Shown here in pieces: positions 45,206-53,580 of a stretch of 64,000 nucleotides of DNA. Both the position numbers and the translations under genes were made by a program. The number at the start of each line of letters is the position of its first letter. Within the stretch, counting starts at the first letter, position 1. Under the pieces are notes generated by a model, which saw only the letters and a program-made list of their open reading frames with translations, was not told the DNA's origin and searched no databases. Source of the stretch: Bosea sp. OAE506 (GTDB lineage Bacteria > Pseudomonadota > Alphaproteobacteria > Rhizobiales > Beijerinckiaceae); contig NZ_JBEPOB010000001.1 of assembly GCF_040546595.1 (NCBI RefSeq), forward strand, positions 3,907,001 to 3,971,000, read 5' to 3'.

Positions 45206-45281
45206 ATTGTTCTGGTCGGCCAATCGGCTATGATGGCGGCGCTGCATCGCTCCGCCGCGGCGCACCCAGCAGGGCCACCTC

Positions 45282-45953
45282 ATGCTCAGCCTCACGCCAC
45301 AGCCGCTGTCCGTCGGCGAAACCGCCTATCGTCGCATCCGTGCCGACATCATTTTCGGTCGGCTGGCCCCGGGCCAGAAGCTGAAGCTCGAGATCCTGCG
45401 GGAGCGCTACGAAGCCAGCGTGAGCACGCTGCGCGAGCTGCTCAGCCGTCTGGCGTCAGAGGGCCTGATCGAGGCCGAAGGCCAGAAGGGCTTCGTGGTC
45501 ACGCCCGTCTCGGCGACGAATCTGCGCGAGATCGCTGCGATGCGGCTCTTGCTCGAAGGCCACGCTCTGGCCCAGTCCTTCGCGGCCGGGGACATGGAGT
45601 GGGAGGGGCGCGTGGTCGCTGCCCATCACAAGCTCGCCTTGATGGAGCGCCGGATGCTGGCGCGCGACCGCGACGATCCCGAACTCTGGAAGCGCTATGA
45701 CTGGGAATTCCACCACGCCCTGATCTCCGCCTGCGGATCCCAGGTGCTGCTGGAGACCCATGGCGCGATCTACGACAAGTATCTGCGCTACCAGATGGTC
45801 GCCGTCGTCTTCCGGGGCGAGATCGCTGCCGAAGAGCACGAGGCGCTGCTCGACTGCGCGCTCAGGCGCGATGCCAGGGGTGCCATCGCCGTGCTCACGA
45901 GGCATGTCGAGGGCTGCGTCGAGCACACGCTGGCTGCAGGCCTGCTGCCGTAG
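45282..45953 (+). CDS. GntR-family regulator, FadR/FCD subgroup
   Basis: 223 residues. Winged helix 'ETAYRRIRADIIFGRLAPGQ', 'VSTLRELLSRLASEGLIEAE', then an all-helical FCD ligand domain with the metal-binding pattern D...H ('WEFHHALISAC') and later His in 'EEHEALLDCAL' and 'LTRHVEGC'. These regulators respond to small carboxylic acids. Divergent from dctPQM, so it is likely the transporter's repressor. Confidence 0.9.
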   Translation: MLSLTPQPLSVGETAYRRIRADIIFGRLAPGQKLKLEILRERYEASVSTLRELLSRLASEGLIEAEGQKGFVVTPVSATNLREIAAMRLLLEGHALAQSFAAGDMEWEGRVVAAHHKLALMERRMLARDRDDPELWKRYDWEFHHALISACGSQVLLETHGAIYDKYLRYQMVAVVFRGEIAAEEHEALLDCALRRDARGAIAVLTRHVEGCVEHTLAAGLLP

Positions 45954-45975
45954 CAGTCTCCGAAGCGCACAAACG

Positions 45976-46000
45976 AAAAAGCGGCCGGAAATCCGGCCGC
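45976..46000 (-). terminator. rho-independent terminator of glpX
   Basis: Perfect 8-bp stem gcggccgg/ccggccgc with a 4-base loop. Read on the minus strand it ends in T5, just after the glpX stop. It also separates the convergent gntR. Confidence 0.85.
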
Positions 46001-46049
46001 CTTGATAGCGATGCAATGCCCGCGCTGCGCGCGGGCCGTGCCGGCATGC

Positions 46050-47048
46050 TCAGTCGAGCTTGAACTTGCCAAAGTCGCGATGCTCGCCATGGATGCGGCG
46101 GACCGTGCCGGTGATCGAGCGATAGACGATCGTCTCCGTCTCGATGACCTCCTTGCCGAAGCGCACGCCCTTGAGCATGCCGCCATTGGTGACGCCGGTG
46201 GCGCAGACGATGGTGTCGCCCGACGCCATCTCTTCCATGCTGTACTTCTTGTTGGGGTCGGTGATGCCCATGGTCAGGGCACGCGCGCGCTTCTCCTCGG
46301 TGTCGAGGATCAGGCGGCCCTGCATCTGGCCGCCGACGCAGCGCAGCGCCGCTGCCGCCAGCACGCCCTCGGGCGCGCCGCCGATGCCGAGATAGAGGTC
46401 GATGCCGGTCTTGTGCGGCTCTGTGCAGTAGATCACGCCCGCGACGTCGCCATCGGTGATCAGGCGGATCGAGCAGCCGGTCTTGCGGACCTCCTCGATC
46501 AGCTTGGCATGGCGCGGGCGGTCCATGATCAGCGTCGAGATCTCGCTCGGCTTGACGCCCTTGGCCTTGGCCAGCGCATGGATGTTGTCGGTGGCCGAGG
46601 CGTCGAGATCGACAACGCCGCGGGCATAGCCGGGGCCGATCGCGATCTTGTCCATGTAGACGTCGGGCGCGTTGAGCAGCTTGCCGGCTTCCGCCATCGC
46701 CATCACGGCGATCGAATCGGGCATGTCCTTGGCGCAGAGCGTCGTGCCTTCAAGCGGATCGACGGCGATATGGACCTTCGGGCCCTGCCGCGTGCCGACC
46801 TTCTCGCCGATGAAGAGCATCGGCGCTTCGTCGCGCTCGCCCTCGCCGATGACGATCTCGCCGTCGATCGGCAGGCGGTTCAGCTCGCGACGCATCGCAT
46901 CGACCGCCGCCTGGTCCGCCGCCTTCTCATTGCCATGGCCGCGCAGCCGCGCCGCCGAGACCGCCGCGCGCTCGGTGACGCGCACCAGCTCCATCGAGAG
47001 ATAGCGCTCGATGATCTGGGAGGAGGAAATGCGGAGATCGTCGGACAT
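46050..47048 (-). CDS. glpX: class II fructose-1,6-bisphosphatase GlpX
   Basis: 332 residues from the ATG at 47048 (AAGGGAA upstream); the frame is open 14 codons further but without similarity. 'IDGEIVIGEGERDEAPMLFI' and 'VDPLEGTTLCAKDMPDSIAV' hold the metal- and phosphate-binding residues; 'ATGVTNGGMLKGVRF' is also typical. It hydrolyses fructose-1,6-bisphosphate in gluconeogenesis. It follows hom by about 60 bp on the same strand, a common alphaproteobacterial pair. Confidence 0.95.
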   Translation of the reverse strand: MSDDLRISSSQIIERYLSMELVRVTERAAVSAARLRGHGNEKAADQAAVDAMRRELNRLPIDGEIVIGEGERDEAPMLFIGEKVGTRQGPKVHIAVDPLEGTTLCAKDMPDSIAVMAMAEAGKLLNAPDVYMDKIAIGPGYARGVVDLDASATDNIHALAKAKGVKPSEISTLIMDRPRHAKLIEEVRKTGCSIRLITDGDVAGVIYCTEPHKTGIDLYLGIGGAPEGVLAAAALRCVGGQMQGRLILDTEEKRARALTMGITDPNKKYSMEEMASGDTIVCATGVTNGGMLKGVRFGKEVIETETIVYRSITGTVRRIHGEHRDFGKFKLD

Positions 47049-47111
47049 GAGCGGTTCCCTTTGGTTTTGCGGTCGATGGCGAGCGTTCACGGCGAAGACA
47101 ACGCCTGAACC

Positions 47112-48458
47112 CTACTCCCGTTCGATCCGGATGACTTGCGGCGGTTCGGCGATATGGCCATCGGCCGAGACCTGCTCCAAAGCGGAGCGGATGGCGGCCT
47201 CGCTCGTGGCGTAGGTGATCAGCACGACCGGCACCGGGGTGCCCGAGCGGCCGGCCGGGTCCTGCGCCGCGGCAGCCGCGGAGCGGCGCTGCACGATGCT
47301 CTCCAGCGAGATGTCGGCCTGGGCCATGCGGGTCGCGATTCCGGCGGCGGCGCCGGGGCGGTCCACCACCGAGAGGCGGACATAATAGCCGCCCTCATGC
47401 CGCTGCATCGGGGTGCGGGCCGCCGTCTCGAGGCGCGCCACCGGCAGGCCGAAGGGCAGCCCCGCCGTGCCGCGGGCAACATCGGCGATGTCGGCGACGA
47501 CGGCCGAGGCGGTGGGGTCGCCACCGGCGCCGGGACCGACGAGGGTGAGTTCGCGCACGGCGTCGGCATCGACCGTGACGGCGTTGAGAACGCCCATCAC
47601 CTGCGCGATGGCAGACGACTTCGGCACCATGGTCGGGTGGACGCGCTGCTCGATGCCGGCCTTTGTCCGCTCGGCGACGCCGAGGAGCTTGATGCGGTAG
47701 CCAAGCTCGTCGGCCATCTTCAGGTCGAGCGGCGCGATCGAGGAAATGCCTTCGACATGAATCGCTTCCGCGTCGATCTTCGTGCCGAAGGCGAGGCTGG
47801 TGAGGATGGCGAGCTTGTGGGCGGTGTCGTAGCCCTCGACATCGAATGTCGGGTCGGCCTCGGCATAACCCAGGCGCTGGGCGTCCTTCAGGCAGGCCTC
47901 GAAGGTCAGCCCCTCCATCTCCATGCGCGAGAGGATGTAGTTGCAGGTGCCGTTGAGGATTCCGTAGAGCCGCGTCACCGTGTTGCCGGCGAGCGCCTCG
48001 CGCAGCGTCTTGACGATCGGGATGCCGCCGGCCGAGGAGGCCTCGAAGGCGAGCGCGACGCCCTTCTCCTCCGCCAGCGTCGCGAGCGCGACGCCGTGAT
48101 GGGCGAGCAGCGCCTTGTTGGCGGTAACGACGGACTTGCCGGCCGACAGCGCCGCCTCGACCGCGGCCTTGGCCGGACCGTCCGAGCCGCCGACCAGTTC
48201 GACAAGGCAGTCGATCTCGGACGAACGCGCCAGCTCCACCGGATCATCGAACCAGGTCAGCCCGCCCAGATCGACGCCGCGATCACGGGTCCTGTCGCGG
48301 GCCGAGACGGCGGTGACGCGGATGGCGCGGCCGCAGCGCTCGCTCAGCGCATTCTCCTGCCGGCGCAGGATGCGCAGCACGGAGGCGCCGACGGTTCCAA
48401 GCCCGGCGAGGCCGATGCGGAGGGGTGTGGCGGCGGGCTGGGCAGTAGCGCTGGTCAT
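47112..48458 (-). CDS. hom: homoserine dehydrogenase
   Basis: 448 residues from the ATG at 48458 (GTG 48494 in frame). NAD(P)-binding 'RIGLAGLGTVGASVLRIL', then 'VVTANKALLAHHG', the substrate region 'FEASSAGGIPIVKTLREALA', 'GILNGTCNYILSRME', and 'YDTAHKLAILTSLAFG' are conserved. A C-terminal ACT-type domain ('GYYVRLSVVDRPGAAAGIAT') fits threonine feedback control. It reduces aspartate semialdehyde to homoserine in Thr/Met synthesis. Confidence 0.95.
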   Translation of the reverse strand: MTSATAQPAATPLRIGLAGLGTVGASVLRILRRQENALSERCGRAIRVTAVSARDRTRDRGVDLGGLTWFDDPVELARSSEIDCLVELVGGSDGPAKAAVEAALSAGKSVVTANKALLAHHGVALATLAEEKGVALAFEASSAGGIPIVKTLREALAGNTVTRLYGILNGTCNYILSRMEMEGLTFEACLKDAQRLGYAEADPTFDVEGYDTAHKLAILTSLAFGTKIDAEAIHVEGISSIAPLDLKMADELGYRIKLLGVAERTKAGIEQRVHPTMVPKSSAIAQVMGVLNAVTVDADAVRELTLVGPGAGGDPTASAVVADIADVARGTAGLPFGLPVARLETAARTPMQRHEGGYYVRLSVVDRPGAAAGIATRMAQADISLESIVQRRSAAAAAQDPAGRSGTPVPVVLITYATSEAAIRSALEQVSADGHIAEPPQVIRIERE

Positions 48459-48515
48459 GGCGGCGGCGTCGCATGAGGGGGGCGGCCGAGTCAACGGCGA
48501 AGCCCCGTCCCGCGC

Positions 48516-48947
48516 TCAGCCGAAGCGGCAGACGACCTCGGCGGCGAGGCGGCGCAGCCTGCCCTCCCCGAAGGTCATGTGGACACGCAGCAGGTTGGTG
48601 CCGAAAGCGGTGATCTTGATGGTGCGCAGCGCTTCCAGCGTGTCGCCGGTCCAGGTCGTGGCGTTCTCGTTGACGGGCGTCCAGAACCAGGGCCGCGGCG
48701 GCTCGATGACAGCCTCGGCGAGAATGCGCTCCGCCGCCGCCTGCTCGATGCCGGCCGGCAGATGGCGCGCGACGACCTCGGTGGCGTCGCGCCCGCATTC
48801 GCGGGCGGTGGTCGCGGCGAGCACGTCGGAGATCAACGGCGAATTCGTCTGGGGCACGCGTCCGCGCGAGAAGTCGACGGTGCTGACGAGGCAGACCAGC
48901 GCAAACAGGATGACGCCCGCGGCTAGCAAACGGCCTTTGCTGATCAT
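48516..48947 (-). CDS. small membrane-anchored or secreted hypothetical protein
   Basis: 143 residues. A hydrophobic helix at residues 8-24 ('LAAGVILFALVCLVS') is a signal anchor or signal peptide. The rest is soluble, with 'RPWFWTPVNENATTWTGDTL' and 'TNLLRVHMTFGEGRLRRLAA'. Family not recognised. Same strand as hom, 57 bp upstream of it. Probably genuine because the frame has uniform coding character. Confidence 0.6.
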   Translation of the reverse strand: MISKGRLLAAGVILFALVCLVSTVDFSRGRVPQTNSPLISDVLAATTARECGRDATEVVARHLPAGIEQAAAERILAEAVIEPPRPWFWTPVNENATTWTGDTLEALRTIKITAFGTNLLRVHMTFGEGRLRRLAAEVVCRFG

Positions 48948-49028
48948 CGCGCTGGAAGCCCCATCCCGGACGGGATCGTCCGTGGCGAGGGGTTCCCATG
49001 TTTTAGGGTCGGGGTCCAGTCTCCCGAG

Positions 49029-49143
49029 CCCTCATCCTGAGGAGCCGCGTCAGCGGCGTCTCGAAGGATGGTCCAGTTGGTTCGGGCGCCTCCTAGCGCA
49101 TCCTTCGAGACGCGCTCCTGCGGAGCGCTCCTCAGGATGAGGG
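49029..49143. repeat. inverted dispersed repeat, full copy (family A)
   Basis: Left arm 49029-49070 (ccctcatcctgaggagc to tcgaaggatg) and right arm 49099-49143 (catccttcgagacgc to gaggatgaggg) are imperfect inverted copies of one roughly 42-45-bp unit. A single unit recurs at 59795-59838. This resembles rhizobial RIME/REP-type palindromic repeats. Confidence 0.8.
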
Positions 49144-49169
49144 CTGAGGCCGGGGCCCGTACTTCCCCC

Positions 49170-50390
49170 TTACCCCGCCTTCGGCATCTGGATGATGTTG
49201 TGCAGCGTGTGGTCGGCGCCCTTGAGGAAGCGGCCGACATTGCGGGCAGCCTGGCGGATGCGCTGCTCGTTCTCGACGATGGCGATGCGGACGTAGTCGT
49301 CGCCATGCTCGCCGAAGCCGATACCGGGCGCGACCGCGACCTCGGCCTTCTCGATCAGAAGCTTCGAGAACTCCAGCGAACCGAGATGGCGGAACTTCTC
49401 GGGAATCGGCACCCAGGCGAACATCGAGGCCGCCGGCGCCGGGAATTCCCAGCCCGCCTTGCCGAAACTCTCGACCAACGCATCGCGGCGCTTGCGGTAG
49501 ATCTCGCGCATCTCGCGGATGCAGTCGTCGGGGCCGTTGAGGGCAGCCGCCGCCGCGACCTGGATCGGCGTATAGGCGCCATAGTCGAGATAGGACTTCA
49601 CGCGGGCCAGCGCCGCCAGCAGCCGCTCATTGCCGACCGCGAAGCCCATGCGCCAGCCAGCCATCGAGAAGGTCTTGGACATCGACGTGAACTCGACCGT
49701 GACATCCATCGCGCCCGGCACCTGCAGCATCGAGGGCGGCGGGTCGTTCTCGTCGAAATAGACCTCGGCATAGGCGAGGTCCGAGAGCAGGATCAGCTCG
49801 TGCTTCTTCGCGAAGGCGACGAGGTCCCGGTAGAAATCGAGAGACGCAGTGTAGGCGGTCGGGTTCGCCGGATAGCAGGTGACGAGCGCGATCGGCTTGG
49901 GTACCGAATGGATCATCGCCCGCTCGAGCGCCGGGAAGAAGGCCGGCGTCGGCTCGGCCGGCACGGAGCGGATGACGCCACCGGCCATGAGGAACCCGAA
50001 GGCGTGGATCGGATAGCTGGGGTTGGGCACCAGCACGACGTCGCCGGGCCCGGTGATGGCCTGCGCCATATTGGCGAAGCCTTCCTTCGAGCCGAGCGTC
50101 GCGACGACCTGCGTGTCGGGATTGAGCTTCACGCCGAAGCGGCGCTCGTAATAATGCGCCTGGGCGCGGCGCAGGCCGCCGATGCCCTTGGAGGCCGAGT
50201 AGCGGTCGGTGCGCGGCTTGCCGGCGGTCTCGACCAGCTTCTCGATGACATGCTTGGGCGCAGGCAGGTCGGGATTGCCCATGCCGAGATCGACGATGTC
50301 GACGCCCTTGGCGCGCTCGGCGGCCTTGATCTTGTTGACCTGTTCGAAAACGTAGGGCGGCAGGCGCTTGATGCGGTGAAAATCGGCCAT
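49170..50390 (-). CDS. PLP-dependent aminotransferase, AlaC-like
   Basis: 406 residues from the ATG at 50390 (AAGGAA eight bases upstream). Class I/II fold: 'IDIVDLGMGNPDLPAPKHVI', 'VVATLGSKEGFANMAQAITG', 'VLVPNPSYPIHAFGFLMAGG', 'LILLSDLAYAEVYFDEN' (PLP Asp/Tyr) and the Schiff-base Lys in 'SMSKTFSMAGWRMGFAVG'. The wording is that of AlaC/LL-DAP-aminotransferase-like enzymes; alanine synthesis from glutamate and pyruvate is the likely activity. Confidence 0.9.
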   Translation of the reverse strand: MADFHRIKRLPPYVFEQVNKIKAAERAKGVDIVDLGMGNPDLPAPKHVIEKLVETAGKPRTDRYSASKGIGGLRRAQAHYYERRFGVKLNPDTQVVATLGSKEGFANMAQAITGPGDVVLVPNPSYPIHAFGFLMAGGVIRSVPAEPTPAFFPALERAMIHSVPKPIALVTCYPANPTAYTASLDFYRDLVAFAKKHELILLSDLAYAEVYFDENDPPPSMLQVPGAMDVTVEFTSMSKTFSMAGWRMGFAVGNERLLAALARVKSYLDYGAYTPIQVAAAAALNGPDDCIREMREIYRKRRDALVESFGKAGWEFPAPAASMFAWVPIPEKFRHLGSLEFSKLLIEKAEVAVAPGIGFGEHGDDYVRIAIVENEQRIRQAARNVGRFLKGADHTLHNIIQMPKAG

Positions 50391-50600
50391 TCGAACAGTT
50401 CCTTCGCCGGATGAACCGGCAGCATCATGTCTGCGGGAATGCCCGGGCCGGCTCCCAACGGCGCCACGCCCTCCCCGCGATTCAGATCGTTGCGCGCAGC
50501 GCGCCTCCGGCCGCATCTTTGGTCATGGGCGGATCAAAAACGCAAGATTCAATCGCAAGCCAGCGAGCGGCTGGCCCGGCGAGACCTCGATTGGTGGACA

Positions 50601-51054
50601 TCAGTTGGTGGGCAGCACGGCCGGCTTGGGGGCGGGCGTGCTGCCTAGCGTCTTCGCTTCAGTGCCGGCTGCCTCGTTGGCGGTGCGCTTGGCCTCAAGC
50701 TCGGCCTCGATCTTCTTGAACTCGGCCCTGGGCTTGCAGTCCTCGTTCGGCTTGCGGCCGTCGGGGCGATAGATGAAGCGCGCCGCCTGTCCCTGCGGAA
50801 CGAAGGCCGGCCGGGGCGTGTCGCCCTCGCAGAGCGGGTTGACCGGCAGGGTCGTGCCGACCGGGATATAGGCGACCTCGCCGGGGCGCGTTTCGCGCAC
50901 GAAGGGCTTCGGCTCGGCGGCTGTGGTGGCAAAGCCTGTGGCCTCCGCGACGACCTTGCCGGTCTCGCTCGCGCAGCCTGCCGCGACGACCGCGAGGCCT
51001 GGCCAGCATCAGGAGCGGCAGGAGCGGCGTGGACTGGAATCGGGCTTGCGGCAT
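50601..51054 (-). pseudogene. putative lipoprotein, frameshifted in the signal peptide
   Basis: ATG at 51054 opens 'MPQARFQSTPLLPLLMLA'; the continuation 'GLAVVAAGCASETGKVVAEA' with a lipobox (V-A-A-G-C) is in the next frame and runs to 50601. The switch is at about 50998-51004, where one extra base in ggccaggcc explains it. The mature part has 'GEVAYIPVGTTLPVNPLCEG', 'ARFIYRPDGRKPNEDCKP' and an Ala/Glu helix; function unknown. Only the single base separates it from an intact 150-residue lipoprotein, so a sequence error is possible. Confidence 0.65.
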
Positions 51055-51172
51055 GGTTTGATCCGGCACGTTGCGGAATTCTCTTTGTAGCCGATATCCG
51101 CTACGTCCTTAATAGGACCAAAATGGGGAGCAGACAGCATCCCCGCATAAGACGTGCGACGGGGAGAGCGCG

Positions 51173-52996
51173 ATGGACCGGCGAACCGGGGATAAGTCCG
51201 GGGATGCGACCGGGTCGGCCGAAGTGCCGGTGCCGGATCTCGATGCCTTCGCCCAGAACATGAGCCGCCTCGTCGAGGAATACGGCAAGGTCACCGCCGC
51301 CTATCTCAAGCCGATCGAGCGCGGCGAAGCCAAGGGCGGACAGGCCGACGAAGCCAGCGAAATGGTCAAGACGCTGGGCCGCGTCGCCGAAAAATGGGTC
51401 TCCGATCCGCGCAAGATCATCGAGGCGCAGGCCTCGCTGACGGGCGATTTCCTGACGTTATGGAGCACGATGCTCAAGCGGGCCGGTGGCGAGGAGGCCA
51501 AGCCCGTGATCGAGCCGGACAAGCGCGATGCGCGCTTCGCCGATCCCGACTGGTCGGCGCATCCGATGTTCGACTTCGTCAAGCAGGCCTATCTGATCGG
51601 CACGCGCTGGGCCGAATCGATGGTCGACCAGGCGGAAGACCTCGATCCCCATACCCGCGAGAAGGCGCGCTTCTATGTGAAGCAGATCGCCAGTGCGCTC
51701 TCGCCCTCCAACTTCGTCGCGACGAATCCCGAATTGCTGCGCGAGACGCTGCAGCAGAACGGCGAGAACCTCGTTCGCGGCATGAAGATGCTGGCCGAGG
51801 ACATCGAGGCCGGCCGCGGCGAGCTCAAGATCCGGCAATCCGACCCGGGCGCCTTCAAGATCGGCGTCAACATCGCCTCGACGCCGGGCAAGGTCGTCTT
51901 CCGCAACGACATCATTGAGCTGATCCAGTACGCGGCCTCGACCGAGACCGTGCTGAAGCGCCCGCTCCTGATCGTGCCGCCCTGGATCAACAAGTTCTAC
52001 ATCCTCGATCTCAACGCCGAGAAGAGCTTCATCCGCTGGGCGGTCGCCCAGGGCCTGACGGTGTTCTGCATCTCCTGGGTCAATCCGGACGAGCGCCACG
52101 CCACCAAGGATTTCGAGAGCTACATGCGCGAGGGCGTCTTCGCGGCGCTCGACGCGATCGAGCTGGCGACCGGCGAGAAGAGGGTCAGCGCGATCGGCTA
52201 CTGCGTCGGCGGCACGCTGCTGGGCGTCACGCTGGCCTATATGGCAGCGATAGGGGACAAGCGTATCGACAGCGCGACCTTCTTCACCACCCAGGTCGAT
52301 TTCTCGCAGGCCGGCGAGCTCTCCGTCTTCGTCGACGAGGAGCAGATCCGGGCCGTCGAGGAGCAGATGACCAAGAGCGGCTATCTCGATGGAGCGCGCA
52401 TGGCGGGCGCCTTCAACATGCTGCGGCCCAACGACCTGATCTGGTCCTATGCGGTGAACAACTACCTGAAGGGCAAGGCACCGACGCCTTTCGACCTGCT
52501 CTACTGGAACTCCGATTCGACGCGGATGCCGGCGGCAAACCACTCCTTCTACCTGCGCAACTGCTATCTCGAGAACAAGCTCTCCAAGGGCCAGATGGTG
52601 ATCGGCGGCAAGCTCCTCGATCTCGGGGCGGTGACAATCCCGATCTACAACCTCGCGACGCGCGAGGACCACATCGCCCCTGCCCGCTCGGTCTTCACCG
52701 GCTCGCAATGCTTCGGCGGGCCGGTCGACTACATCGTCGCGGGCTCGGGCCACATCGCCGGGGTGGTCAACCCGCCCGGCAAGGTGAAGTACCAGTACTG
52801 GACCGGCGGACCGGCGCGGGGAAGCTATGAGGACTGGATCGCAGCAGCACAGGAGCATCCGGGCTCCTGGTGGCCGCACTGGTTCGGCTGGGTCGAGGCG
52901 CAGGCGCCCAAGCGGGTCAAGGCGCGGATGCCGGGCTCAGGCAAGCTGCCGGCACTCGCCGATGCGCCGGGGACCTATGTGCTGAAGAAGGCCTGA
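51173..52996 (+). CDS. phaC: class I poly(3-hydroxyalkanoate) synthase
   Basis: 607 residues, typical class I length. After a helical N-terminal domain, the alpha/beta-hydrolase core has 'LLIVPPWINKFYILDLNAEK', the lipase-like box 'SAIGYCVGGTLLG' at about 337-349 (catalytic Cys 343 or so), the Asp in 'ATREDHIAPARSVF' and the His in 'VAGSGHIAGVVNPPG'. It polymerises (R)-3-hydroxyacyl-CoA into PHB granules. Confidence 0.96.
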   Translation: MDRRTGDKSGDATGSAEVPVPDLDAFAQNMSRLVEEYGKVTAAYLKPIERGEAKGGQADEASEMVKTLGRVAEKWVSDPRKIIEAQASLTGDFLTLWSTMLKRAGGEEAKPVIEPDKRDARFADPDWSAHPMFDFVKQAYLIGTRWAESMVDQAEDLDPHTREKARFYVKQIASALSPSNFVATNPELLRETLQQNGENLVRGMKMLAEDIEAGRGELKIRQSDPGAFKIGVNIASTPGKVVFRNDIIELIQYAASTETVLKRPLLIVPPWINKFYILDLNAEKSFIRWAVAQGLTVFCISWVNPDERHATKDFESYMREGVFAALDAIELATGEKRVSAIGYCVGGTLLGVTLAYMAAIGDKRIDSATFFTTQVDFSQAGELSVFVDEEQIRAVEEQMTKSGYLDGARMAGAFNMLRPNDLIWSYAVNNYLKGKAPTPFDLLYWNSDSTRMPAANHSFYLRNCYLENKLSKGQMVIGGKLLDLGAVTIPIYNLATREDHIAPARSVFTGSQCFGGPVDYIVAGSGHIAGVVNPPGKVKYQYWTGGPARGSYEDWIAAAQEHPGSWWPHWFGWVEAQAPKRVKARMPGSGKLPALADAPGTYVLKKA

Positions 52997-53208
52997 GCGG
53001 GCTGGGGCGGACGAGGGCCGATCCTAGGCCGGTCCGAGCCATGATTGCCACAACAGGATCATGCCGACGCTTGCACCACGGAAGCGTCCCAGTCCCGGCG
53101 TGGGTAACACTCTTCGCACGGCAGCCGCCCGGACCGTTATCCGTCGGCTACAAGATCGAGCGTCCCGATCCGCCGACGTCAGGGGCTGCTTGCGGCTCGT
53201 CTGCAACT

Positions 53209-53460
53209 TCAGCCCCTCGGCCGACGACGCCGATGACGGAACTCGCCCCATAACAACACCGCGCAACAACCGCCAACGATCACATACGACGCCGCTTTGC
53301 CAGGAAAGTGCTGGAGAATTGGGAAAACCACCCAATTCATCATTGGCATAATGAGAAAACAGAAGAGGACTATAAATCCGCAGCTGAGTTTCTGATGGAT
53401 CCCTGGTGGCGGCAACTCTTCATGCTTTTCAGCCAAGGGCTCCTCCAAATCCACAATCAT
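53209..53460 (-). CDS. small two-helix membrane protein
   Basis: 83 residues from the ATG at 53460, preceded by GAGGGAG. An acidic N-terminus, then two hydrophobic segments ('CGFIVLFCFLIMPMMNWVVF' and 'AASYVIVGGCCAVLLWGEF') and a basic tail: a small inner-membrane protein. Family unknown. Base use is slightly more AT-rich than the neighbours. Confidence 0.6.
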   Translation of the reverse strand: MIVDLEEPLAEKHEELPPPGIHQKLSCGFIVLFCFLIMPMMNWVVFPILQHFPGKAASYVIVGGCCAVLLWGEFRHRRRRPRG

Positions 53461-53531
53461 CGAAACTCCCTCGTTTTTAGATGATCAGCAACGTGGGCTG
53501 TCGACTCGCAGCTCCGCTCCGGACAAACAAA

Positions 53532-53557
53532 AAAGCCGGCCCGCGAGGGCCGGCTTT
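53532..53557 (-). terminator. rho-independent terminator of the FadL-like gene
   Basis: Perfect 11-bp stem aaagccggccc/gggccggcttt with loop gcga. On the minus strand it is followed by a T-rich run (ttttttgttt), 24 bp after the stop of the outer-membrane protein gene. Confidence 0.88.
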
Positions 53558-53580
53558 CTCGTGAGGCGCTGTGGGTGCGC

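Noticed and set aside
47136..48476. 446-codon open frame opposite hom
   Set aside because: Antisense shadow; low-complexity Gly/Arg/Asp composition.
49068..50414. 448-codon open frame opposite the aminotransferase gene
   Set aside because: Antisense shadow; real PLP motifs are on the other strand.
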